Shown here piece by piece: positions 1 through 7,120 of a stretch of DNA of 22,841 nt. Source of the stretch: Enteropsectra breve (lineage: Eukaryota; Microsporidia). A program made the position numbers and the translations under genes. Positions within the stretch are counted from its first letter, which is position 1. The number at the start of each line of letters is the position of its first letter. The stretch is from NCBI GenBank assembly GCA_024243835.1, contig JALPMN010000578.1:1-22841 (forward strand), in the 5' to 3' direction. The notes beneath the pieces are model-generated. The model was not told the origin of the DNA and did not search any database. It worked only from the letters and a program-made list of their open reading frames with translations.

Positions 1-693
1 AAAGACGCAAAATCAATTGCTGAAGCGATAGAAAAACATATCATACAAAAGCACGGGATACCAGAACGCATATTAACAGATCAAGGTCTAGAATTTAAAA
101 ACACAGAAGTATCTAAATTGTGCTCCAGATACGCATTCCATCAGGATTTCGCTTCACCAGATCATCATACAACAGTCGGTGCCGCTGAAAGAGCTATACA
201 AACCCTTTTTAACAAGCTACTTCGGCTCTGTCAATTCGACAAAAGACAATGGGATAAATGGCTTGCAGCAGCAACTTTTGCAACTAACATCTCCTTTAAC
301 AGGAGTATAAACACATCACCGTATATTCTAGTGCACGGAAAACTTCCCCAGCTTCTAATCGATGATAAGCACCAACTACCAATAAAACTTAAGAGGAAAG
401 ACCAAATAATGACTACAAGAGATCAACATTTCAAAAAATATGCAGATATACACATCAAGAAAGGAAAAATACAGATCCCATCTGATTTTCGCATTGGCGA
501 ACATGTTTACATCTATAAGAAGGTACTAGGAGATGAATTCAAGCCAAGATGGAATCTCGGATTTACCATCGTCAACCACATCCCGCCTGACGCCTATACT
601 GTAACAAACGGGCAATCGACCTTCAGGGTCAACAAAAAGCATCTCAAAAAAAATTTTTTCGAGCTTTCAAAAAGAGGGGAGGAGATGTCGTAG
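1..693 (+). CDS. Retrotransposon Pol C-terminus: integrase (5' partial)
   Basis: The frame is open from base 1, so the protein starts outside the window; 230 residues are visible. Integrase would insert the reverse-transcribed element DNA into the chromosome. The second catalytic Asp lies in LTDQG (visible residue 27) and the catalytic Glu in GAAERAIQ (residue 63), with exactly 35 residues between them, the classic D,D-35-E spacing. The first Asp is off the window. The C-terminal part carries a GPY/F-like module (FKPRWNLGFTIV, then FRVNKKHLKK) typical of Ty3/gypsy integrases. No chromodomain follows. The stop codon falls inside the predicted 3' LTR, so the last codons overlap the polypurine tract and LTR start. 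An ATG-initiated gene is not expected here because this is the tail of a polyprotein. Confidence 0.88.
   Translation, partial: KDAKSIAEAIEKHIIQKHGIPERILTDQGLEFKNTEVSKLCSRYAFHQDFASPDHHTTVGAAERAIQTLFNKLLRLCQFDKRQWDKWLAAATFATNISFNRSINTSPYILVHGKLPQLLIDDKHQLPIKLKRKDQIMTTRDQHFKKYADIHIKKGKIQIPSDFRIGEHVYIYKKVLGDEFKPRWNLGFTIVNHIPPDAYTVTNGQSTFRVNKKHLKKNFFELSKRGEEMS
669..685 (+). other. Polypurine tract of the retrotransposon
   Basis: Seventeen consecutive purines lie immediately before a TGT. In LTR elements this tract primes plus-strand DNA synthesis and abuts the 3' LTR. Its position directly downstream of the integrase domain fits that role. Confidence 0.72.
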
Positions 694-963
694 CTGTCAC
701 TTAGCTACATTTTAATTAACACTTTTAATTTCAATTTAATTAAACACCCTACGTATGGACAAGCAAGGAACCAACATAATTAAATTATTCGACAAACTTT
801 ATACATAATCCCAGTCCATATAAATATTGTTACACCGCTTTGACCAAGTACATTCCGATAATCACAGTATTTATACCCTCATAATAATAATACAATAATA
901 TATACATTTATTATAGTAATAAAAGTCTATTTATAAAAAGAATCCCTGTTTATTAATTTTCGT
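686..963 (+). repeat. 3' LTR, left edge at 686; right edge unresolved
   Basis: The LTR should start with TGTCGTAGC at 686, straight after the polypurine tract. A right end matching TGT...ACA could be at 794 (CGACA, mirroring TGTCG at 686-690, giving 109 bases) or at 866 (ATCACA, 181 bases). Without the 5' LTR neither can be confirmed. The interval is AT-rich and holds no other gene. Confidence 0.45.
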
Positions 964-2235
964 TTATTCCTTGAAGTTGAATCCACTTGGCAGTGCTGGT
1001 ATCACACAGTGGAAGTGCTTTGCAATGTTCTGGAGATTTTCAGTCTCGTTCTTCGTCAGGATGTGCAGAGCCAGTCCCTTTCTTCCGTATCTTCCTGAAC
1101 GGCCCACACGGTGGATGAAATCGCTCTTGTCCTCAAATGAAGGCACATCGAAGCACACGACCAGAGAGAGCGCCTGTACGTCAATTCCCCTCTTGCAGAG
1201 CCCAGATGTCACCAGGATGCGCTTGTTCCCGCGCTTGAACTCGGTGAGTGTTGCTGCCCGCTCCTCCACGGTCAGTTCCCCTGAGATGAGCTCACAGGGA
1301 TATCCCTTGGCCTGCAGCAGGCGATGGACCAGACTCGCATCCTTCTTTCTATTGATGAAGAGCATCGCCTGTGCCACTGAGCAGTTTTTATAGATGTCAA
1401 TGAAGGTGTCCACCTTTGCCTCCACAACCTCGTCGTACTCCCGTGAGTTGTAGCTCCTGATGTTCACATCCCCGAGATCCACGAAGTACTGCTTGATTCC
1501 CTGGAGGGTCTGGTCCTCGTTTCTCAGATCGATGACAACGGGGCTGCTAACGATGTTCTCCACAACTTTAAGCTCCTCCTCGCCGTATGTTGCCGAGAAG
1601 AAACAGACCTGCAGGCCCTGCACGTTCAGCGTAACGAAGATCTCCTTGACCTGCTCCTGGAAACCAGCCTTGAGCATCTCATCAGCCTCGTCCAGAATGA
1701 AAATGTTTATTGCCGAGACATTGATGTGCCCCTCCTTGATCATGTGGGACACACGCCCGGGTGTTCCAACGATGACGTGGGGCTGTGCGTCAGTCAGCGA
1801 GGCACGGTCCCTCTGGGTGCTGGAGCCTCCGGCGAGAAGTGCAACATTCACATTCATGAAGGAGCCAATCTCCTTGAACTTATCAGCATTCTGCGTGGCT
1901 ATTTCTCTCGTGGAGACGAGAACGAGGCACTGGGTCTCCTGGCGGGAGGTGTCGATCCTCTGCAGCGCACCGATCACAAACGCACCGGTTTTTCCTGTTC
2001 CCGACTGTGCCTGTGCACGCAGATGCTGGCCCTTCGCTATCGTTGGAATCGCCTTCTTCTGGATGAACGAGGGGTGTTCAAATCCCACGGAATAAATTCC
2101 CTTAACAAGCTCAGGCTTGAGATTGAGAGACTCCCACTTGTGGTTGGTGCCCGTGGCCTCGTTGGTGTTGCAGACCTCGGCCTCCTCATCCTCATCATTA
2201 AAAACTACTTTTCTTGGTTTATCATTTTCAGACAT
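964..2235 (-). CDS. DEAD-box ATP-dependent RNA helicase, eIF4A type
   Basis: The 423-residue protein has both RecA-like domains. Motifs in order: Q-motif region (GFEHPSFIQ, 51-59), Walker A AQSGTGKT (76-83), TPGR (158-161), DEAD (182-185), SAT (214-216), RGIDVQ (349-354) and HRVGRSGR (375-382). ILDEADEMLKAGFQEQ and the HRxGRxGRxGRKG ending resemble eIF4A/FAL1, and the length matches eIF4A with a short acidic N-terminal extension. However, LKPELVKGIYSVGF and SGELTVEERAA look like Dbp5/DDX19, so the orthology is not certain. eIF4A unwinds 5' leaders for ribosome scanning; Dbp5 releases mRNP at nuclear pores. Motif Ia is unusual (STREIATQ rather than PTRELA). The ATG has a CCC directly before it and two AAAAATTTT elements 6 and 20 bases upstream. 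Confidence 0.88.
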   Translation of the reverse strand: MSENDKPRKVVFNDEDEEAEVCNTNEATGTNHKWESLNLKPELVKGIYSVGFEHPSFIQKKAIPTIAKGQHLRAQAQSGTGKTGAFVIGALQRIDTSRQETQCLVLVSTREIATQNADKFKEIGSFMNVNVALLAGGSSTQRDRASLTDAQPHVIVGTPGRVSHMIKEGHINVSAINIFILDEADEMLKAGFQEQVKEIFVTLNVQGLQVCFFSATYGEEELKVVENIVSSPVVIDLRNEDQTLQGIKQYFVDLGDVNIRSYNSREYDEVVEAKVDTFIDIYKNCSVAQAMLFINRKKDASLVHRLLQAKGYPCELISGELTVEERAATLTEFKRGNKRILVTSGLCKRGIDVQALSLVVCFDVPSFEDKSDFIHRVGRSGRYGRKGLALHILTKNETENLQNIAKHFHCVIPALPSGFNFKE

Positions 2236-2702
2236 GGGTGTAAAAATTTTGTTCTAAAAATTTTGCTAATAAGGCTTGTCGTATACAAGGGGTATTATAG
2301 CTGATAATGCTATAGTATTATAGATCATCATATAACAGTATTATCTATCATACTATAACAGTATTATTGAATAGAAATATATCATTAAAATAAAGGATAT
2401 TGTCAGCTTATATATCTATGGGTTTTATAAATGAATTTTTAAAAGACTGTATAGATTTATTCAAGCCACTAGTCATTATAATAGATTTTGATAATCATTA
2501 AATTAACAACTCCTATTCTTAAAGTAAAATACTTAGAATAAATATTATAGCATACACAGAATAAATATTATAGTATACATAGTTTTTTTAATATGAAAAT
2601 ATTACTTTTCTTAAAGTAAAATTTATTTGTCTTACTCTTCTAAATGGTAATATCAGTCAATGCATCACAAATCCGTTTCTATGCTAAAAAGAGACTCTCC
2701 TC
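2236..2702. other. AT-rich intergenic spacer with short direct repeats
   Basis: No gene is seen. A 23-base unit occurs twice in tandem with two mismatches (2535-2557 and 2558-2580). TATAACAGTATTAT is duplicated near 2330-2370. The left end holds the helicase promoter elements. Confidence 0.6.
2242..2264 (-). promoter_or_regulatory. AAAATTTT elements and CCC before the helicase ATG
   Basis: Two copies of AAAAATTTT (2242-2250 and 2256-2264) precede ACCC-ATG on the minus strand. The same layout recurs before most genes in this window. Confidence 0.45.
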
Positions 2703-3485
2703 TCACTCCTCCTGCTCCTGGAGAAGAATCTCCAGCGCAGTCTCCAAATCCCCATTCGCATACTCCAAAATCTTGATGTTCTTCCGCGCATCCGTAAAGC
2801 CAAGATCCTTCAGCTCCCGAAGCTCCTTTCTATACTCAACGAGAAGATTTCTCTTGTTCCGCCCGGGAAGGCTCTGTGTCATTTTCTCGCTGATGGAGTT
2901 TCCTCCCGCCAGCTTGGGCCCACTCGAAAGAAGACGAAACGGATCCTCCATGTCCTTCAGCATCCCACTCATCATGTTGATCCCACCGGGAATATTCTCT
3001 AGCTTCGCCATCGTGACATCCGCATTCCGCAGCTGCGTGCTCATGTAGTCGCTGTCAGCAGCCATACGCTCCATCTCATCCTCAAGCCCGCCCTCATTGA
3101 GCATCATGCTGAGTGTCTTGTTCTCCTCAATAGACACCTTCAGATCCGGAAACATCTCCTTTATCTGGTTCATCATCTCGGGATTCCCCATCATGTTCTT
3201 CACCATCGGATTCTTAAGCAGCGATGACACGTCCATCTGCTTGCTCTGGCCCTGGAACTGGTGGATGCGCTTCACTGTCACCACAGAGCCTTCCTTGAGC
3301 CCAAGCTCAGAGAGCGGCTTTGTGGACGTGCTGATGTTCCGGTTCTCAAGCATCAGCGCCTGGTGTGCTGTGGGTATCGCGTACACCTCCTCTATTTTCT
3401 TCTTGAGTGTCCCAAGCGTGTCCCGCAGACTTATCTCTATTTCTTTGACCGAGGCCAAATGCTGCACTTTGATCTGAATTTGCAT
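2703..3485 (-). CDS. DSK2: Dsk2/ubiquilin-type UBL-UBA ubiquitin shuttle factor
   Basis: The 260-residue protein has a ubiquitin-like domain at 1-73 (starting MQIQIKVQHLASVKEIEI, with LSELGLKEGSVVTV near its end). A Met- and Asn-rich STI1-type region starts at about 87 (SLLKNPMVKNMMGNPEMMNQ). A C-terminal UBA domain covers about 218-256 (ELRELKDLGFTDARKNIKIL, then NGDLETALEILL). In this family the UBL docks on the proteasome and the UBA binds ubiquitin chains, delivering misfolded or ER-extracted clients. It is shorter than yeast Dsk2 (373 residues), mostly through loss of linkers. The start is the first ATG (3485), which lies exactly at the UBL boundary with ATCCC just upstream. The open frame continues to 3557 but only with a TTG. 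Confidence 0.9.
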   Translation of the reverse strand: MQIQIKVQHLASVKEIEISLRDTLGTLKKKIEEVYAIPTAHQALMLENRNISTSTKPLSELGLKEGSVVTVKRIHQFQGQSKQMDVSSLLKNPMVKNMMGNPEMMNQIKEMFPDLKVSIEENKTLSMMLNEGGLEDEMERMAADSDYMSTQLRNADVTMAKLENIPGGINMMSGMLKDMEDPFRLLSSGPKLAGGNSISEKMTQSLPGRNKRNLLVEYRKELRELKDLGFTDARKNIKILEYANGDLETALEILLQEQEE

Positions 3486-3558
3486 AAAGGGATTCTTATT
3501 TTGTTTATAAGAAGTTGCAGTAAATAGGAGAGACCAATTAAAAATAAGAAGTTTCAAT

Positions 3559-3578
3559 GAGAGGAGAGGAGAGGAGAA
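3559..3578. repeat. GAGAG microsatellite
   Basis: Four consecutive 5-base GAGAG-like units form a purine-only run on the plus strand, about 75 bases upstream of the DSK2 ATG. Confidence 0.6.
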
Positions 3579-3660
3579 ACATGCAAAATAAATACAAAGT
3601 AGATATATTTGTTCCTCTGGTACTGGGGGCTAATATGTGTGAATATAAACTAACGGATAG

Positions 3661-3787
3661 TATAGAATGGATATAGAAAACGAATAGAATCTAGAATGGA
3701 TATAATCTAGAATGGATATAATATAGAAAGAATATAGTCTAGAATGGATATAATATAGAATGGATTATAATATAGAATGGATTATAG
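3661..3787. repeat. Minisatellite, 16-17-base unit, about 7 copies
   Basis: The units read TCTAGAATGGATATAA or the variants TATAGAATGGATTATAA and TATAGAAAGAATATAG. The clearest copies start at 3690, 3706, 3722, 3738, 3754 and 3771, with a degenerate copy at 3661. There are no unique spacers between units, so this is not a CRISPR. Confidence 0.8.
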
Positions 3788-4276
3788 TCGATGTGTGAAT
3801 ATGGTGCTAGTAAGAGCTGAATGCAATATATCAGAGATAGTGTTTATGCGGATGAAAGAAGACATGTTAAATTTATTTTACTCAAAAAATAAGAAAGGAT
3901 AATAAAATATCCGCTCCTTATTACAAAGATTTGTAAATGTTGTCTAAGCTCTATAGTAAGAACATTAAACTTATATAATGCTTTTAATCCAGTTTACAAA
4001 TTATTTTTAGATATGTCATTTATAAGCTTGAAGTATAATGAAGGAATATGCTAACTTATCTGAAAATTTGCTCTTTCTTTATTCTTAATGGATTGCTTTG
4101 GCAATTTTAAATTGAAAAATGATACTCATAATAGAGTATAATAGCATGGAGGATATTCTTTAAATGTGCTTCTAATGCAAATATGAAACTACTGGCACTT
4201 TTTACAGTAGTCTCATGAATAAAATCCAATACTAAGAAAAATTCTCTTTATATTCATGTTTTTCAATAAATTTTAT

Positions 4277-4347
4277 GCTGATATTGTCCAGTGGTAAGAT
4301 GCTTGTTTCGGGTGCAAGTGACCCGGGTTCGATTCCTGGTATCGGCA
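4277..4347 (+). tRNA. tRNA-Pro (anticodon CGG)
   Basis: A full cloverleaf can be drawn. The acceptor stem pairs GCTGATA with TATCGGC (one G-T). The anticodon stem CTTGT/GCAAG encloses the loop TTCGGGT, with anticodon CGG at 4309-4311 reading the proline codon CCG. The T arm is CCGGG-TTCGATT-CCTGG and the discriminator base is A4347. The D arm AGTGGTA loop has the usual GG, but its stem is weak, as in other eukaryotic proline tRNAs. No intron is present and CCA is not encoded. A run of seven T (4351-4357) just downstream is a good RNA polymerase III terminator. Confidence 0.95.
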
Positions 4348-4757
4348 TTATTTTTTTCTTCAATTCTATATCTCTGATGTTCATATTATTGGTGTTTACA
4401 GTTCATGCTTTGCTATAAAAGTGTTAAATGAAGTAGACTTTATCTTTAAGACAGTTGTAATATACTTTAAATACATGTTAAAAATTGTAGCTATGGTTAG
4501 ACAAAATATTAAAAGAAAATACACATATACAACTTGAACAGCTATACGTTAAGTAGCAAATGCATATTTCTTCATTCAAGATACTCATTGTTCAAAAGTA
4601 CTATATTAACATGCTACTTATATAAAAGGTTGAGGTATTTATTTGCTTTAAAAAATAAATTTGTAGGAGATAGAGCTTAACATTTTAATCTTAAAAGTCT
4701 CTTGAGGTACGTATTAGAGTTATCATACAGCAATTTTAAATCGTTTATCCTATTTAC
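4348..4757. other. AT-rich spacer, nothing recognised
   Basis: Apart from the tRNA terminator at its left end I see no gene, repeat or RNA-like structure in these 410 bases. Confidence 0.5.
4351..4357 (+). terminator. Pol III terminator of tRNA-Pro
   Basis: Seven consecutive T lie 3 bases after the tRNA end. Confidence 0.75.
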
Positions 4758-5078
4758 TTACTCATCTCCAAAATCCTCATCCTCCAAATTGTCCTCCTGA
4801 AATACATTGTTTATTTGCTCACATCTGTTCTTAAGCATGCACACCGCTCTCTTCTCACTGAACTGGTCAATCTCCTCCTGCACAGCACTCTGGTGATTGT
4901 TTATAAAATTGGCAAGCCATTTCAGCTCCTGCTGTATTTCAAACTCTCGTTTGTAGGCCTTGATATACCTGCTTTCATTTGTGTACTTTCGGCTCATATA
5001 CCTGTTTCTCTTCAATGCTGTGAGTGATTTGCAGACCTCCAGCTTTATTTCCTTGAGGGTTTCCAGCTTATTTACCAT
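4758..5078 (-). CDS. Small coiled-coil protein with acidic tail, function unknown
   Basis: The protein has 106 residues from the chosen ATG at 5078. It is mostly helical and highly charged: a Lys/Arg-rich first half (LKEIKLEVCKSLTALKRNRY, then two more basic-aromatic segments) followed by a Glu-rich part and the acidic tail EDNLEDEDFGDE. No signal peptide or membrane segment is present. I do not recognise the family; a small subunit of a nuclear or cytoskeletal complex is possible but unsupported. The frame runs on to 5132, and in-frame ATGs exist at 5129 and 5123. The inner start is preferred because TTCCC touches that ATG and an ATTTTTAAAAGTTTTAAAAT stretch (5097-5116) lies about 20 bases upstream, as at other starts here. 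Confidence 0.62.
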   Translation of the reverse strand: MVNKLETLKEIKLEVCKSLTALKRNRYMSRKYTNESRYIKAYKREFEIQQELKWLANFINNHQSAVQEEIDQFSEKRAVCMLKNRCEQINNVFQEDNLEDEDFGDE

Positions 5079-5279
5079 GGGAAGCAAAACGAAACTATTT
5101 TTAAAAGTTTTAAAATCAAGCATGCGCATCAAAGAAATAGCCCAACTAAGTGAAATGGGATATTTTTATTGAAAATCTGGCACGTAAATTTTATTGAAAC
5201 TCTTATTTCTATCGTAATAACTTAACTTCAACTTGCTCCTACAAACTAATCTTCTTATACATTATTAAACGTAATTTTT

Positions 5280-5351
5280 GCGGACTTAGCTCAGTGGGAG
5301 AGCACCAGACTGAAGCTCTGATGGTCCCGGGTTCAATCCCCGGAGTTCGCA
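5280..5351 (+). tRNA. tRNA-Phe (anticodon GAA)
   Basis: The cloverleaf is clear. Acceptor GCGGACT pairs with AGTTCGC (two G-T or mismatch positions in the middle), and the D arm is GCTC-AGTGGGA-GAGC. The anticodon loop CTGAAGC carries GAA at 5312-5314, and the T arm is CCGGG-TTCAATC-CCCGG. The discriminator base is A5351. The outermost anticodon-stem pair would be C-A, a small irregularity. There is no intron. Five T at 5367-5371 can serve as the polymerase III terminator. Confidence 0.95.
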
Positions 5352-5366
5352 TATAAAGTTAAAAAA

Positions 5367-5371
5367 TTTTT
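5367..5371 (+). terminator. Pol III terminator of tRNA-Phe
   Basis: Five consecutive T lie about 15 bases after the tRNA end. Confidence 0.6.
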
Positions 5372-5446
5372 ACATAAAGTTTTTATTCATCTGATAACAG
5401 AATTTCTTGTAAAATTTTTAAATACAAAAATAATATCAAAACTAGT

Positions 5447-6133
5447 CTATCTTTTTTTAATCACTGCATACACACTCTCCTGTTCTATTCCTATTTCTTC
5501 TACCACAAATCCTGTTTTCTCACAAAGACTCCTCAGCATCTCTTCAGTGTACAGATGGTAGTACCGCAAAGCATCGTTCTCTCCGCGCCAGCTGACCAAA
5601 TACTCTGAACTCTCTCCACTGCTCTCCATTTTGCTGAATTTTTTCTTCTTGGAGCTGTCCACATGCCAGGCATAGAGCAGACAGCGCCCATCATCCTTCA
5701 GCACTCGGTGCATTTCATCCATGCACTGCATGCGTCTTTCCTCAGTGCTGAGATGGTGCACCACCGCAATCGAAAGAACGATATCGAAGCATTTGCTCCT
5801 GAAGGGGAGGGAGAGAACAGTGCCACGCACCAGGCCGATATTGGGCTTTCCACGGGCTGCCATCAGGAGTGACGGCGAGTAGTCAAGTCCTATGATATTT
5901 GGAGCAATGAACTGCCGCCCATTTCCGCATCCGCTGTCCAAAATAACACTGCCATTTTTATTGTGCTTTTCAATGAATTTAACAATGAAGGGCCAGGCTT
6001 TCACTCTGCTGTCAGAAAAGACTTTAGATTTCTCAGAGTAAAATTTGTGGACAAATTCCTGCTCGAAGGATGCATTGTCTTTCTCCGGCACTGGACTATC
6101 ATTTTTAATACTGTCGTTATCGCTATGTTCCAT
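5447..6133 (-). CDS. TRM9: tRNA wobble-uridine methyltransferase Trm9 (ALKBH8/TRM9 family)
   Basis: The 228-residue protein is a class I SAM-dependent methyltransferase. The N-terminal family signature is EQEFVHKFYSEKSKVFSDSR followed by KAWPFI (to residue 50). SAM-binding motif I is LDSGCGNG (65-72), the acidic ribose-binding motif is GLDYS (82-86), then SLPFRSKCFDIVLSIAVVHH (108-127) and STEERR (129-134). The C-terminal RYYHLYTEEML (190-200) matches the Trm9 RYYHxF block. With its zinc-finger partner Trm112, Trm9 completes mcm5U at the wobble position of some tRNAs; no Trm112 gene is in the window. It is shorter than yeast Trm9 (279 residues) mainly in the loop after residue 160. It shares a 58-base divergent promoter with TSR3. 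Confidence 0.93.
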   Translation of the reverse strand: MEHSDNDSIKNDSPVPEKDNASFEQEFVHKFYSEKSKVFSDSRVKAWPFIVKFIEKHNKNGSVILDSGCGNGRQFIAPNIIGLDYSPSLLMAARGKPNIGLVRGTVLSLPFRSKCFDIVLSIAVVHHLSTEERRMQCMDEMHRVLKDDGRCLLYAWHVDSSKKKKFSKMESSGESSEYLVSWRGENDALRYYHLYTEEMLRSLCEKTGFVVEEIGIEQESVYAVIKKR

Positions 6134-6191
6134 TATGTGCTAGGCTTGGAACAGCGAAGATTTTTACAAATTTTAAAATTTTTAGCGATTC
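6134..6191. promoter_or_regulatory. 58-base divergent promoter between TRM9 and TSR3
   Basis: The two ATGs point away from each other across only 58 bases. The centre holds AAATTTT (6168-6174) directly followed by AAAATTTTT (6175-6183). This sequence is its own near-inverse complement, so it can present the same element to both genes. Confidence 0.6.
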
Positions 6192-6710
6192 ATGAGAAAA
6201 ATAATATACGAGTTTGGAGAGTGCGATCCAAAGCGATGCAGCGGGCACAGGATGGTAAAATATAAAAAGGTGGAGTCTCTTCCACTAAAAAGGCACTTTA
6301 ACGGCATTATCCTGTCTCCCAACGGAACACAGGCGATATCTCCCGCAGACAAAGAGCATATTGAGAGATTTGGAATTGGGCTCATAGACTGCTCCTGGAA
6401 CAAGGTGGACTCCTTTGACTTCAGCAAACTGCCCAAGCGCTACAACCGGCTGCTTCCGTGGCTTGTGGCTGCGAACACCATAAACTACGGAAAGCCGTGG
6501 AAACTGAACTGTGTGGAGGCACTCTCTGCTGCCCTTTACATTGTGGGAGAGAAGGAGGAGGCGCGTTCGGTCTTTGAGGGATTTAGCTATGGAGATGAGT
6601 TTTTAAGGCTCAATGAGGATGTGCTTGAACTTTACAGCAAATGCAAAGACAGTGCTGAGGTTGTTAAAACGCAAAATGCATATTTAGAATCGATAACAAA
6701 GAAGAAATAA
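6192..6710 (+). CDS. TSR3: 18S rRNA aminocarboxypropyltransferase Tsr3
   Basis: The 172-residue protein matches the Tsr3 family from end to end. It has CDPKRCSG (11-18), ILSPNGTQAISPAD (40-53), GLIDCSWNKV (63-72), LLPWLVAANTINYGKP (87-102), EALSAALYIVG (109-119), and a closing block with GDEFLRLNEDVLELY (134-148). Tsr3 transfers the aminocarboxypropyl group of SAM onto a methylpseudouridine of 18S rRNA in late cytoplasmic small-subunit maturation. Yeast Tsr3 is 313 residues with a long charged tail; here only the catalytic core remains. The ATG at 6192 is 8 bases after an AAAATTTTT element. It is the only protein gene on the plus strand apart from the retrotransposon. Confidence 0.94.
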   Translation: MRKIIYEFGECDPKRCSGHRMVKYKKVESLPLKRHFNGIILSPNGTQAISPADKEHIERFGIGLIDCSWNKVDSFDFSKLPKRYNRLLPWLVAANTINYGKPWKLNCVEALSAALYIVGEKEEARSVFEGFSYGDEFLRLNEDVLELYSKCKDSAEVVKTQNAYLESITKKK

Positions 6711-7120
6711 AGACAAGTTCTTTCTTAACTTAATAAAACACTTTTGCTCATTTAAATAAATTTTCAAAACATAGTACAGTATTTAAACAGTTAGATATAT
6801 GTGATTTTAATTGATGGTTTCGTTTCTCGTATTAGCCATCCTTTATATGTTTAAATTTATTCCATTTTCTCCATTATTAGAATGTATTCCATGTGATAAG
6901 GCATTCATATAAAATTAAAGAGCAAATCTAGAAATGGGTGCCAGAATTAAGTTCCATTATGAAGCATGATTAAATTAAACAATGATTACACTCATAAAGA
7001 TGTACTAAAATCATAAAGATGTAAGTAAATATTTGAATAAAGATGAAATATTTGAATAAAATTGTACGTAAATATTTGAATGTAAATATTTGAATAAAGC
7101 AAGTAACACAATTATTTTAT
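6711..7120. other. AT-rich spacer downstream of TSR3
   Basis: The spacer separates convergent genes, so it should contain two 3' ends. No gene is seen. The right part is the AAATATTTGAATAAA repeat described separately. Confidence 0.5.
7025..7099. repeat. AAATATTTGAATAAA imperfect tandem repeat
   Basis: Four copies of TAAATATTTGAAT(AAAG) occur in 75 bases, separated by short variable bits. They end 21 bases from the 3' end of the first transporter gene. Confidence 0.7.

Larger units (their letters stand above)
1..963 (+). mobile_element. Ty3/gypsy-type LTR retrotransposon, 3' end (truncated by window edge)
   Basis: The order integrase core, GPY/F-like module, polypurine tract and then a TGT-initiated repeat is the standard 3' end of a Ty3/gypsy (Metaviridae) element. 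Gag, protease, reverse transcriptase and the 5' LTR would lie left of base 1. The right boundary of the LTR is not resolved, because only one LTR copy is visible; it must end before the helicase stop codon at 964. The integrase frame is open to its stop with no frameshift in the visible part, so the copy may be young. Ty3/gypsy elements are known in several microsporidia. Confidence 0.8.
3486..4276. other. Long AT-rich spacer between DSK2 and tRNA-Pro
   Basis: No coding region is convincing. It contains a GAGAG microsatellite (about 3559-3578), a 16-17-base minisatellite (3661-3787) and about 480 bases of unremarkable AT-rich sequence up to the tRNA. Confidence 0.6.

Noticed and set aside
971..2304. 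Long plus-strand frames opposite the helicase
   Set aside because: Shadows of the helicase coding strand; no domain and no promoter.
3661..3787. Regularly spaced repeats resembling a CRISPR array
   Set aside because: Units abut each other with no unique spacers and the genome is eukaryotic; this is a minisatellite.
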